A program made the translations under genes and the position numbers. From Lachnospiraceae bacterium (GTDB lineage Bacteria; Bacillota; Clostridia; Lachnospirales; Lachnospiraceae), in the NCBI GenBank assembly GCA_024687305.1, contig JAILEQ010000073.1:1-64000 (forward strand): a stretch of 64,000 bases of DNA. The letters are read 5' to 3'. Numbering within the stretch: position 1 is the stretch's first letter; each line of letters begins with the position of its first letter. This document shows, in pieces, positions 1 through 8,966 of this stretch. The notes beneath the pieces are model-generated. The model was given only the letters and a program-made list of their open reading frames with translations. It was not told where the DNA came from and ran no database searches.

Positions 1-560
1 GAAACAGGAAGGCAGAACCAGGCGTTCTCTCTTCCGAACTGCGTTCTTGCGATCATAAAACACAAAATGTTAGTGAGCGTAAAAGGAAGTAAAAGTCCGG
101 TTCCGACAGAGATCGCATCGATTCCGATACCCATCGAAAAAACGACCGAAAGTACCGCGATCACCGCAAACTGAACGCTGCCGATTATGATCATTCTTGC
201 AAAGAACGTACCCTGTTTGGAAAGGAGCGTCGCCATCTCAAGCTCGCTCATATTGTGCATTCTCGATCTCATAGCCTCGAATATCCCGATACTTGAAAAG
301 AACGGCATAATGAGCGTAAACACTTCCAAAGTAGTCGGGAGTGCGCTCGCCGAATTGAACATCGGTCCTATCAAAACAAACGCGAAAACAAACCAGATAT
401 AGGCTCTTATATGCCCGGCCTGCACCGCTATCATCCTAAAAACACTTACACCGGCGTTTCTGCTTTCTTTTTGCATCTTTCTGATAAACGCGTCCTTTTT
501 AAGATAATCGGGGCTGCCTGCATATTCACTTAAAACGTTCCTGATATCCTTATCTTTCAT
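1..560 (-). CDS. Partial multi-pass membrane protein (C-terminus beyond the window), translationally coupled to the upstream ECF sigma gene
   Basis: Own minus-strand translation from ATG at 560: MKDKDIRNVLSEYAGSPDYLKKDAFIRKMQKESRNAGVSVFRMIAVQAGHIRAYIWFVFAFVLIGPMF...; open to the window edge with several hydrophobic segments. Its start overlaps the stop of the 550-1002 gene. Confidence 0.7.
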   Translation of the reverse strand, partial: MKDKDIRNVLSEYAGSPDYLKKDAFIRKMQKESRNAGVSVFRMIAVQAGHIRAYIWFVFAFVLIGPMFNSASALPTTLEVFTLIMPFFSSIGIFEAMRSRMHNMSELEMATLLSKQGTFFARMIIIGSVQFAVIAVLSVVFSMGIGIDAISVGTGLLLPFTLTNILCFMIARTQFGRENAWFCLPV

Positions 561-1002
561 CGCTCCCCCTTTCCAAGAGCTCCTTTAACATACTCTTTGC
601 TTTACCAAGTCTTCTGTTTACCGAAAATCGCGACATGTTAAACATTTTTGCTATCTCACCGATCGGTTCCTCGTTAACAAATCTTAATATCACCATTTCC
701 CGATCGTCATCGTCAAGATGTGAAAGAGCATCCCTGACCAGGGTTCTCTCAACCGTTTCTTCCTCAAATTCGCACGTTTGCGTAAGTGCTTCCTCATCGT
801 CGGTCGAGATTGGCTTAATGCGCCTGTACTCATCTATACACAAATTCCTTGCTATGGTATAAAGAAACCGTTCCGGCTCTTCGCACTTTGCTTTCAGATA
901 CCTTAAAAACGTCTCCTGTGTAAGATCTTCGGCGAGGGCTTTGTTATTTACTTTGAAAAAAATATAACGATAAATCTTATCGTAATAAACTTCTATATCC
1001 AT
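550..1002 (-). CDS. RNA polymerase sigma factor, ECF (sigma-70 family)
   Basis: 150 aa; region 2-like YRYIFFKVNNKALAEDLTQETFLRYLKAK and region 4-like LDDDDREMVILRFVNEEPIGEIAKMFNMSRFSVNRRLGKAKSMLKE. RBS GAGGAAATCC before the ATG. Confidence 0.92.
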   Translation of the reverse strand: MDIEVYYDKIYRYIFFKVNNKALAEDLTQETFLRYLKAKCEEPERFLYTIARNLCIDEYRRIKPISTDDEEALTQTCEFEEETVERTLVRDALSHLDDDDREMVILRFVNEEPIGEIAKMFNMSRFSVNRRLGKAKSMLKELLERGSDER

Positions 1003-1034
1003 GGATTTCCTCGTTCATAATGTTAGACGATTTA

Positions 1035-1062
1035 AGTATACAAAATGTGCGCGTTTTGTAAA
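1035..1062 (-). promoter_or_regulatory. Putative sigma-A type promoter of the ECF sigma gene with overlapping dyad
   Basis: Minus strand TTTACA-N16-TATACT; dyad ACAAAA-N8-TTTTGT overlaps the spacer and -35. About 33 nt upstream of the ATG. Confidence 0.5.
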
Positions 1063-1077
1063 AAAAATTTTATTCGC

Positions 1078-1110
1078 AAAAAAACTCCTTCCCAAAGCGG
1101 AAAGGAGTTT
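1078..1110 (-). terminator. Rho-independent terminator downstream of the 1145-2041 gene
   Basis: Minus strand AAACTCCTT-TCCGCTTTGGG-AAGGAGTTT followed by a T-run. Confidence 0.8.
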
Positions 1111-1144
1111 AAGCATCTGTATTGTATTATTGCTGTCCGAAGAA

Positions 1145-2041
1145 TTATTTGCCACCAAAGAGCGAGCCCAAAACAGACATGAGCTTTTTCTTTACAAAAT
1201 CACGTTCTTCTCTCTTTGCAAGATAATAAACGTAAGAATCGATGACCATATCCGTAGGCAAACCTCTTCCGACAAGTTTGAAATTAACAAATCCGTCTTC
1301 GGCATATTTTTCGATCTCATCGCAATCGATAAAATGAGGACGGCTCTTGCAATCCGCAAAAGTAGGTTTGCTGCGGAAATTGGGGCAATCATACGGGGTG
1401 TCGGCACGCTCAAAATTGATCTGCAGACGCGACTCGTCCTTATAATGATCTACTCTCTTGGGACAGTGCGGGAGGCACACTTCATCCACCAGAAGCTCAA
1501 TCTTGTCCGCATACGGTTTAACGGCTTTAAGCGCTTCCTCGTCGTGATTGAGATCGTAATCGAGCACCACAAGGAAATAATCCTTTTCAAGCTCCTTCTT
1601 CAAAGCCTTAACATCCACGATCCTCTTTGTCGTAGATGACAAATATTTAAAATCGGGATATTTTTCTCTCAGATAATCTTCAAGCAGCTTTGAATTGCAA
1701 AGAACCTGATTCTTTCCGTTGTTTGCCGCTTCCATTATAAGATTGCAGTATGTGTCGTTTAAATGTTTTTCCTCAATAAGAGAATTGGTCCATGTAAAAC
1801 GCACCGGAACATTAAAATTGCTGTATGTCTCCAATATCTTCTCAATATCGCCCTTGGCAGTGAGCCCAAATACGGCACGTCCCCCGTTCCATATCGCTCC
1901 GGGAAAAGTTCCGTAAACGCTGCCTATCTTATAACCTTCTCTGAATTTGTCGGGATAATCCTGCATCATCTTCATGATAACCTGATTCAGATAAAAGTTT
2001 ACCGTTACCCCCGGTAAATGCCAGTATATTTCTTTTGCCAT
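1145..2041 (-). CDS. U32-like (divergent peptidase U32 / TIM-barrel type) Cys-rich protein, paralog A
   Basis: 298 aa; shares IGS-YG-FP-A-WNGGR, C-x3-C-x2-R-x2-HY and NFK-x2-GR with the adjacent 318 aa ORF. NFKLVGR resembles the FKIEGR motif of U32 proteins. Confidence 0.5.
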   Translation of the reverse strand: MAKEIYWHLPGVTVNFYLNQVIMKMMQDYPDKFREGYKIGSVYGTFPGAIWNGGRAVFGLTAKGDIEKILETYSNFNVPVRFTWTNSLIEEKHLNDTYCNLIMEAANNGKNQVLCNSKLLEDYLREKYPDFKYLSSTTKRIVDVKALKKELEKDYFLVVLDYDLNHDEEALKAVKPYADKIELLVDEVCLPHCPKRVDHYKDESRLQINFERADTPYDCPNFRSKPTFADCKSRPHFIDCDEIEKYAEDGFVNFKLVGRGLPTDMVIDSYVYYLAKREERDFVKKKLMSVLGSLFGGK

Positions 2042-2059
2042 AATTACTGTCTCCTGTCA

Positions 2060-3016
2060 TCAAGGCCACTTTGCGGGTCTTGGTCTTCCTACGATTATAT
2101 CTCTGTGATCTTCAAGCGCACGAAGTATCTTTATTCTCGCTTCACCGGCTTTCTCGGGTTTCAGCATAAAGAAAGCATACGTTTCAACAAGCGAGAAAAT
2201 GCTGGCCGTACGACCTTCGATCTTAAAGTTGTTGATCCCTGCTGGAACATACTTCTCCCAAATGTCTTCTGGTGAGATAAACGTAGGATAATGCTGTATC
2301 GTATGAACACAGTTGTGCTCGCCGTAATCGCAGTGCCAATGTTTGATAGGTATCTGCTTATCGGCCGGAAGCGTACGGTTTAAAAGGATAGTCTTCTGAT
2401 CTTTGGCGATCTGTCTGTAATGTTCGCCTCTTCTCTTACATCCCGGCTCACAAAGCGTATTTACAAGCACTTCGAGTTTCTCGGGATGGTTTACCTTGGA
2501 AAGAAATTCCCATTTGTTGTTTAAGTTGTAATCCAGAACAACATACTTATACGGTTTGTCGATCTCGGCATTCAATTCGTCAACGTCCTTGATCTCTTTG
2601 CAGGTCGAGCTGTTGTACGCGAAGTTCGGATACTTTTCCCTTAAATACTTTTCAAGTATGGGTGAAAAGATCATTACCTCATTCATGCCGTTGTCAGCGG
2701 CTTCCATACAGAAATTGCAGTACGGATCCTCACAGTCATGTTCGTTTAACAAAGGATTGGTAAACGTATATCTTATCGGAACCCCGAGATCGTTGATGCT
2801 TTTTATGACCATATTGATAAAAGCCGAATCACACTGGTCGTATGCGGGAGTAAGTCTTCCGCCGTTCCAAAGAGCCGTCGGAAAACATCCGAAAAGCGAT
2901 CCTATCTCCACGCCTTCTCTGAAATACTCAGGATTGTTCTTAAGGAATGTGATCCACAGCATATTCAGATGGTAATTGTATCTAAGACCCGGTAAATGAA
3001 ACCTTACAGGTAACAT
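2060..3016 (-). CDS. U32-like Cys-rich protein, paralog B
   Basis: 318 aa; IGSLFGCFPTALWNGGR, LCEPGCKRRGEHY and GINNFKIEGRTASIFSLVETY (U32-like FKIEGR block). Confidence 0.55.
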   Translation of the reverse strand: MLPVRFHLPGLRYNYHLNMLWITFLKNNPEYFREGVEIGSLFGCFPTALWNGGRLTPAYDQCDSAFINMVIKSINDLGVPIRYTFTNPLLNEHDCEDPYCNFCMEAADNGMNEVMIFSPILEKYLREKYPNFAYNSSTCKEIKDVDELNAEIDKPYKYVVLDYNLNNKWEFLSKVNHPEKLEVLVNTLCEPGCKRRGEHYRQIAKDQKTILLNRTLPADKQIPIKHWHCDYGEHNCVHTIQHYPTFISPEDIWEKYVPAGINNFKIEGRTASIFSLVETYAFFMLKPEKAGEARIKILRALEDHRDIIVGRPRPAKWP

Positions 3017-3024
3017 GATCCCTC

Positions 3025-4596
3025 CTACTCTTCGACTTCTTTAAGCGCCAGGCGCTCATAAGAAAACGATTTGAATTTGGCATATACAGGCTCATCCCTG
3101 TCAACGCCGTCGGTTGCAAAAATACCGACGGTACAGCCCACAAAGCCTCCTGCGACTTCCGTAGAAAGTGCGGATATGTCAAGTTCTCTGACATAGGGCT
3201 GCAAACCTTTTTCGTTAAGGGAGTACAAAGAAACCTTCGTGCCCACAACATTCATTATAAGTGTTGCGGGACTTTCGTTCAATACATCCTCACACAGAAG
3301 TTCGGGCTCGCCTTTCTTTACGAGCACTACTCTTGCACGGCAATCCGAAACTTCAAATCTCAAATGATAATCGCTGCTTTGCATGAGGCAAAGACCCGCA
3401 CGGGTTCCCATCATAAGATTATCGGTATAAAGAACACATCTTATCTCAAAGAGTTTTGAATCCTGTCTTATACATACGTAAGAAGGGGTTGATCTCTCTG
3501 AAAGGTTGTCCGTTCCGCACTTAAGCAAAAGACCTTCATCGGTAAATTTTGCCTGATCTGTAAACGGAGCTCGAAGAGTCATGAACTCGGGACCGAAAGA
3601 AGTCATTTCTTTAAAGTTGTATCTCTTGGTGACATTCGGAAGGCTCGTTTCCGGACACTCGGGCTTAAACTCATCAAGTTTGATATTAAGCTCGTCCGAC
3701 AGACGTCCAAGTCCCGGATTGATAAGCGGCCAGCCGTCTTCAAAGATCACTCTTGCAAGAAACGTTTCTCTTCCCATCGTCGTAAAGCCCTTTGTGGGTC
3801 TTACGGCAAGCATTACCATATAATAATCTCCGTTTATGTTCTGAACAAGATCTCCGTGTCCGACATACTGAACGGGATACATCTTACCTAAGAATCTGTG
3901 AGTGAATATGGGATTTTTCTTGTCGCCTTCGTAGGGTCCGAAAATATTTTTGCTCCTTGCACAGCAGATGGCATGTTCAGGGCCTGTACCGCCTTCGGCA
4001 TGGATGATGTAATAATAATCTCCTATATGGTAGATGTGCGGTCCTTCGGGCCATGCGCAATCTCTTAACGCACCTTTCCACGCCTCACATCTTTCTCCGA
4101 CAAGCTTAAAATTCTTATAGTCAAATTCCTGGATATAGATCGTATTGTCACCCCAGAATTTGGGACCGTTCACGTCATCGTGAGTACCGCAATAATAGCA
4201 CTTTCCGTCATCATCAAAGAAAAGGCTCGGATCGATACCGTCCGCTCCCTCAATGTAATGAGGCTCGCTCCAGGGGCCTTCCGGATTTTCCGCAGTTACC
4301 ACAAAGTTTCCGCCGTGCGATACATTTGTGCATATAACATAGAAAAGGCCGTCGTTATATCTTATCGTGGGGGCAAAAAGTCCCTGTGATATTTCGGCTC
4401 CTTCAAGCGGAAGCTGGGAAGGACGATCCAGTACATTTCCTATCTGCTCCCAATGTGCCAGATCTTTACTGTGCATGATCGGAAGACCGGGGAAATATGC
4501 AAACGATGAATTTACAAGATAGAAATCATCGTTTACCGCACATATCGAAGGGTCCGGGTAAAATCCCGAAAGAATAGGGTTTTTAGCTGTTACCAT
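3025..4596 (-). CDS. Glycoside hydrolase family 43 (beta-xylosidase / alpha-L-arabinofuranosidase type) with C-terminal beta-sandwich
   Basis: NPILSGFYPDPSICAVNDDFYLVNSSFAYFPGLPIMHSKDLAHWEQIGNVL; GIDPSLFFDDDGKCYY; WPEGPHIYHIGDYYYIIHAEGGT. No signal peptide. Confidence 0.92.
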   Translation of the reverse strand: MVTAKNPILSGFYPDPSICAVNDDFYLVNSSFAYFPGLPIMHSKDLAHWEQIGNVLDRPSQLPLEGAEISQGLFAPTIRYNDGLFYVICTNVSHGGNFVVTAENPEGPWSEPHYIEGADGIDPSLFFDDDGKCYYCGTHDDVNGPKFWGDNTIYIQEFDYKNFKLVGERCEAWKGALRDCAWPEGPHIYHIGDYYYIIHAEGGTGPEHAICCARSKNIFGPYEGDKKNPIFTHRFLGKMYPVQYVGHGDLVQNINGDYYMVMLAVRPTKGFTTMGRETFLARVIFEDGWPLINPGLGRLSDELNIKLDEFKPECPETSLPNVTKRYNFKEMTSFGPEFMTLRAPFTDQAKFTDEGLLLKCGTDNLSERSTPSYVCIRQDSKLFEIRCVLYTDNLMMGTRAGLCLMQSSDYHLRFEVSDCRARVVLVKKGEPELLCEDVLNESPATLIMNVVGTKVSLYSLNEKGLQPYVRELDISALSTEVAGGFVGCTVGIFATDGVDRDEPVYAKFKSFSYERLALKEVEE

Positions 4597-4610
4597 GATA
4601 ATCTCCTTAC

Positions 4611-5489
4611 TTAGGGTTTTGTGATAATGATCTCATTATCTTTCTTGGTTATCTTTACTTTATTGTCATTAAGTGAAAGTTCTTCAATAAGCTCGGCAGG
4701 TATCTGTACACGCCCCGCTCTGTCAAGAACGGCATATTCATCCTGCGTATCTTCCGCTCTCCAGTCGATGTTCGTTTCTTTAAGTCTGTCGGCATATTTT
4801 TCTTTAAGCACACGCTCGGAACTTATCTTCCCGTCTCGTATGGCTACTACCCTTCGAACTTTCTTTGAAAGCGCCATATCGTGAGTAACGATAAGTATCG
4901 TCTGTCCGTTTCTGTTAAGCTCCGTGAAAACATCGAATATAAAATCCGCTGTCTTAAAGTCTACGCTACCTGTAGGTTCATCCGCAAGAAGCAATTTCGG
5001 TGAATTGGCAAGTGCTATGGCTATCGCGATACGCTGCTGTTCACCACCCGAGAGCATGTTCATACGACTGTTCTTTTTGTGGCTCATACCTACCATTTCA
5101 AGAAGTTCCAAAGCCTTGTCGTGTTTATGTTTTGTACTTGATAAATTCATCGGAAGCATAACATTTTCTATTGCAGAAAGAAAAGGAAGCATATTTCTTC
5201 CGTTGTTCTGCCATACAAATCCGACAGTATCGCGCTTGTACAAAACAAGTTCTTTTTCACTCATAGTAAAAAGATTCTGTCCCGCAACAAACAACGATCC
5301 CGCACTTGGCTTGTCCAGTCCGCCGATCATGTTAAGAAACGTTGATTTACCCGAACCGGAATTTCCGATTATCGCGGTCAGTTCTCCCGTTTCGACAGAA
5401 AGATCGAGTCCCTGAAGGGCAAGTACTTCGGTTTCTTTTGTCTTATAAATCTTTACGAGGCCGTCAGCCCTGATCATATCCTCAGCCAT
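4611..5489 (-). CDS. ABC transporter ATP-binding protein (MacB/LolD type) with C-terminal AbrB/SpoVT-like domain
   Basis: Walker A GNSGSGKST, signature LSGGEQQR, Walker B LLLADEPTG; C-terminus YAVLDRAGRVQIPAELIEELSLNDNKVKITKKDNEIIITKP. Start placed at MAEDM (overlaps the upstream stop) rather than the longest-ORF start at 5510. Confidence 0.9.
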   Translation of the reverse strand: MAEDMIRADGLVKIYKTKETEVLALQGLDLSVETGELTAIIGNSGSGKSTFLNMIGGLDKPSAGSLFVAGQNLFTMSEKELVLYKRDTVGFVWQNNGRNMLPFLSAIENVMLPMNLSSTKHKHDKALELLEMVGMSHKKNSRMNMLSGGEQQRIAIAIALANSPKLLLADEPTGSVDFKTADFIFDVFTELNRNGQTILIVTHDMALSKKVRRVVAIRDGKISSERVLKEKYADRLKETNIDWRAEDTQDEYAVLDRAGRVQIPAELIEELSLNDNKVKITKKDNEIIITKP

Positions 5490-6165
5490 TGATTCTCTCC
5501 CCGTTCTCAAGTTCGATTATCTCGTCTGCGGCACCCATCAGACCTACATCGTGAGTTGTCATTAAAACAGTGATGCCTTCTTTTCTTGTCATTTCCTTGA
5601 ATATCTCGGTTACCTTTGCCGCCATCTGTGAGTCAAGCTCTGCTGTTGGTTCATCGGCAAGTATAAGCTTCGGAGAATGCGCGATAGATCGCGCGATCGC
5701 CACTCTTTGCTGCTCACCGCCCGACATTTCCGCCGGCATGTGGTTCATACGGTTGGCAAGTCCCACCATCCTAAGGCAGTCTTCAACGCGCTTATCACGC
5801 TCCTTTGAAGGCTTTATACCTGCCATTCGCATCGAAAACTCGACGTTCTGGAAAGCATTTAACGAAGGAATGAGTGAAACGGACTGAAAAACAAATCCCA
5901 GTTCCTTTCTTCTTAATTCCTCTCTGTCATATGTCGACATTCCTTTTATGGGCTTTCCTCCGATAGAAACGGTTCCCGATGTCGGATCGTCAAGAGTACC
6001 TATGATATTCATCAGAGTCGTTTTACCCGAACCCGAACGGCCGCGAAGTATACAGAAAGTACCCGCTTCGACCTTTGCATCCACGCCTTTTAAAGCCGTG
6101 AACTCTCCTCCCGGTACAGGAAAGACTCTTGTTATTTTTTCAGCGTCTATAACCAGATTACTCAT
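5482..6165 (-). CDS. ABC transporter ATP-binding protein (LolD/MacB type)
   Basis: GRSGSGKTTLMNIIGTLD, MSGGEQQRVAIARSIAHSPKLILADEPTAELD. Confidence 0.94.
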   Translation of the reverse strand: MSNLVIDAEKITRVFPVPGGEFTALKGVDAKVEAGTFCILRGRSGSGKTTLMNIIGTLDDPTSGTVSIGGKPIKGMSTYDREELRRKELGFVFQSVSLIPSLNAFQNVEFSMRMAGIKPSKERDKRVEDCLRMVGLANRMNHMPAEMSGGEQQRVAIARSIAHSPKLILADEPTAELDSQMAAKVTEIFKEMTRKEGITVLMTTHDVGLMGAADEIIELENGERING

Positions 6166-8966
6166 TATTCCTCACCTAACTTAAGTGCCTTGGTAACGTT
6201 CATCTTAAACAATATACCTACAAGAACACACATGGAAATTATCATTACTAGGGCAATAACACCGTAGAGCCTGTACATATCCGATGCAACGGTTATCAGT
6301 TTCATCGGAAGTGCCTGATCTTTTGAGGCATATGCCTGCTGAAGTATCGGCACGAACATCTTCGATGTGAGCTTTCCTATTCCGATACCGGCCAGTATCG
6401 AGAACACTCCGGAAAATACCTGCTCGTTAATGAGAAGATGGAATATCTCTCCTTTGTGGAAACCGGTAGCTCTAAGCACACCGAAGATAAGTTCACGTTC
6501 TCTTATCGACATTACCCAGTAAATAAGATAACCGACCGCACAAAGAATGATCGTTACCACAAATCCCATCGTGAGCACACCGTTCGTACCCTGTAAGAGC
6601 GGATCTTCCAGCGTCGCATTCATACGATCGCCGGCATTTACATATTTCTTTAAAGATATCTTATTGCTGTCGATCCACTTTATAAGTTCACTTTGCGTTT
6701 CACCCGGCTTTAACTTCATCCATACTTCGTACGGGAATGTTCCGCACTTTTTATTAAGATAATCAAAATGAGCCACAGCGAGGTAGTTCTCTTTCGAAAA
6801 TGCGGTGCCGTCCGGGTTAAGACCGTTCTCCACAGGTGCGTAGCACGGGAAATAATCTATAAATCCGACTACCTTGCCGGATACAGCCTTTTTCTTTGAA
6901 TTGGTGATCGTGATCGAATCGCCCACGTTGTAACCAAGCTTCGTATTAAAGTTCGTTGACAGTAATATTCCGTCTTCTACTTTGGCGAGTTCATTCAGAT
7001 ATTCATAATAGTGCTTGTTGTTATAATCTGCATCCACCCATGTGATGGAACCGAACTCTTTTGTGTGGATACCCATTAAATGCACTGTATATTTATCGTT
7101 TGAACTTCCGTTTACAGTTGCCTCTTCATCGTTGATGACCCTTGTAAACTTTTCCGCAATATCAAGCGTATTGTACTTTGAGTAGTCCGGAACGATATAC
7201 TCGCCCGTATATATTCCGTTCCTGTCCACGATCTCTGTCCAGTTTTCTTTTAATATGACATCGCTTCCGGACAGATACTCGGTATTTTCTATCGCATTTG
7301 AGAGGATGGTACGGGCCACGGCCGCATGATACATACCAAGCGATACCGTCATGATAAGGAAAAGCATGATAAGCTGCTGCTTGCGCCCGTTTTTAATATT
7401 CTCCATAAACGATACATGGCTTGCAGGACCCCACTTGTTTTTGCCGATCGTATAGATAAGCTTGACAATATACGGCTGCATACGTAAAAAGAAAAGTCCT
7501 GCGCCGACAATGAAGAGCGACGAACTGAAATACAGTAACGGATCGAGGCTCTCGCCTGCCATAACGGCGTTGGAAAGATCTTTCATATTTTTGTTAAAAG
7601 AATAATATCCATAAAGAGAAACACCGAGCAAAAGGATGTCGACGAACAGTTTTTCCCAGAGGCTCTTTCTTTTTAACGCTTTTGACTGCTTTAAGTTAAC
7701 GATCGTAACACGGCTGTGCTTTATCGAAGGGATCGTGATCGAAAGCAGACATACTCCCATGGCTGAAAGCGCATATATGAATGTTTCTTTGGTATAAGCA
7801 ACATTTAAAGCACGTGAAAAATTGAACTCAAGGAAGTTTCTTGTCGATCCGAGTATCTTCGCAAAAAATGCTCCTATCGGAAGACCCACCAAAGTTCCGA
7901 TCAAAGTTATCAAAAGTCCCTGATAGAAGTAAAGTCTTATTATCTGGAAACTTGAGCTGCCTCGGGACTTGATAACGGAGATCTCGTTTTTCTCCATTTC
8001 ATACATCTGACCTGAGATCATAAGAAGAAATGCCGCAAGCATCGCAAGTACGGGGACCTGCAAAATGATAAGAGTCGCGGATATCCTTGATACTTTGATA
8101 TTATAATCGTCAATGACCTTCATATATTGCGGTTTATCAAGGACTTTTCTGTAAGGGCTCTCGTTTAAATAATACTCTGTGTTCTTTACCAGAGTCTTAA
8201 CATCGCTTGCCTTGATCTTCGAATAATCAAAAAGGCAGTTGAAAGTAAGCTTTATGTTAAACTTTCCGGCGTTGTCACCGGTAAATTTCTCTCTGAACAC
8301 GGCAGGATTGCATAAAAGATATTCATCCATCTTTTCGGGCTTTATCTGCCAGAAATATCCCGAATCTTCGGACGCGTCAAAAACGCCCACCACTACTACC
8401 TTTAACTGTGAGCGATCTGCCTGACGAAGATCGTCGAACGTAAACTTTTCTCCGATGAGCACGCCCTTTGATATAAGCGCCGACTGACTCACGATAACCT
8501 CGATATATCCGTCGTCCGTTATGCCCGTTTCGGAAAAAGGTTCGCCGTAAATGATGTTCGCATGTTCCAAAACATCATCGACTGAGGCCAGTTTAACACT
8601 GAGCTGCTGCGCTTCGCCTCTTTTTGTGTCGGAGCTCATGGTAGCTGAAGCAAGGTTCATAATAAAGAAAGTATCAACCTTATCCACTCCCATGTATTCG
8701 TAAAAACCGTCAGGGAAAGCTTCCATTCTGGAAAGAGTTTTACCGCCCGCCTCTTTCATTGATGAAGTGTTTCCCGTAACCAATGCGGGCCACTTACCCT
8801 CCGAAACGATAAACGATTCAAACTCATCCGTAAGCATTCTGTTATATGCGGCAGTTCTGTAAATGGGGAAGCTGACCACGGTTGCGGTCAGAAGAATACA
8901 TCCAAGTAACAGACATACATTCATCCATTTCTTATGCCACAGTTTTTCCAGCATTATTCCAAGCAT
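6165..8966 (-). CDS. FtsX-like (MacB-type) ABC permease
   Basis: 933 aa; N-terminal TM, large extracytoplasmic region, clustered TM segments (VLAMLAAFLLMISGQMYEMEKNEISVIKSRGSSSFQIIRLYFYQGLLITLIG; VLTMGFVVTIILCAVGYLIYWVMSIRERELIFGVLRATGF). Confidence 0.88.
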   Translation of the reverse strand: MLGIMLEKLWHKKWMNVCLLLGCILLTATVVSFPIYRTAAYNRMLTDEFESFIVSEGKWPALVTGNTSSMKEAGGKTLSRMEAFPDGFYEYMGVDKVDTFFIMNLASATMSSDTKRGEAQQLSVKLASVDDVLEHANIIYGEPFSETGITDDGYIEVIVSQSALISKGVLIGEKFTFDDLRQADRSQLKVVVVGVFDASEDSGYFWQIKPEKMDEYLLCNPAVFREKFTGDNAGKFNIKLTFNCLFDYSKIKASDVKTLVKNTEYYLNESPYRKVLDKPQYMKVIDDYNIKVSRISATLIILQVPVLAMLAAFLLMISGQMYEMEKNEISVIKSRGSSSFQIIRLYFYQGLLITLIGTLVGLPIGAFFAKILGSTRNFLEFNFSRALNVAYTKETFIYALSAMGVCLLSITIPSIKHSRVTIVNLKQSKALKRKSLWEKLFVDILLLGVSLYGYYSFNKNMKDLSNAVMAGESLDPLLYFSSSLFIVGAGLFFLRMQPYIVKLIYTIGKNKWGPASHVSFMENIKNGRKQQLIMLFLIMTVSLGMYHAAVARTILSNAIENTEYLSGSDVILKENWTEIVDRNGIYTGEYIVPDYSKYNTLDIAEKFTRVINDEEATVNGSSNDKYTVHLMGIHTKEFGSITWVDADYNNKHYYEYLNELAKVEDGILLSTNFNTKLGYNVGDSITITNSKKKAVSGKVVGFIDYFPCYAPVENGLNPDGTAFSKENYLAVAHFDYLNKKCGTFPYEVWMKLKPGETQSELIKWIDSNKISLKKYVNAGDRMNATLEDPLLQGTNGVLTMGFVVTIILCAVGYLIYWVMSIRERELIFGVLRATGFHKGEIFHLLINEQVFSGVFSILAGIGIGKLTSKMFVPILQQAYASKDQALPMKLITVASDMYRLYGVIALVMIISMCVLVGILFKMNVTKALKLGEE

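Noticed and set aside
1001-1639. 212 aa plus-strand ORF
   Set aside because: Antisense to the U32-like gene and runs through a terminator and promoter; composition not protein-like.
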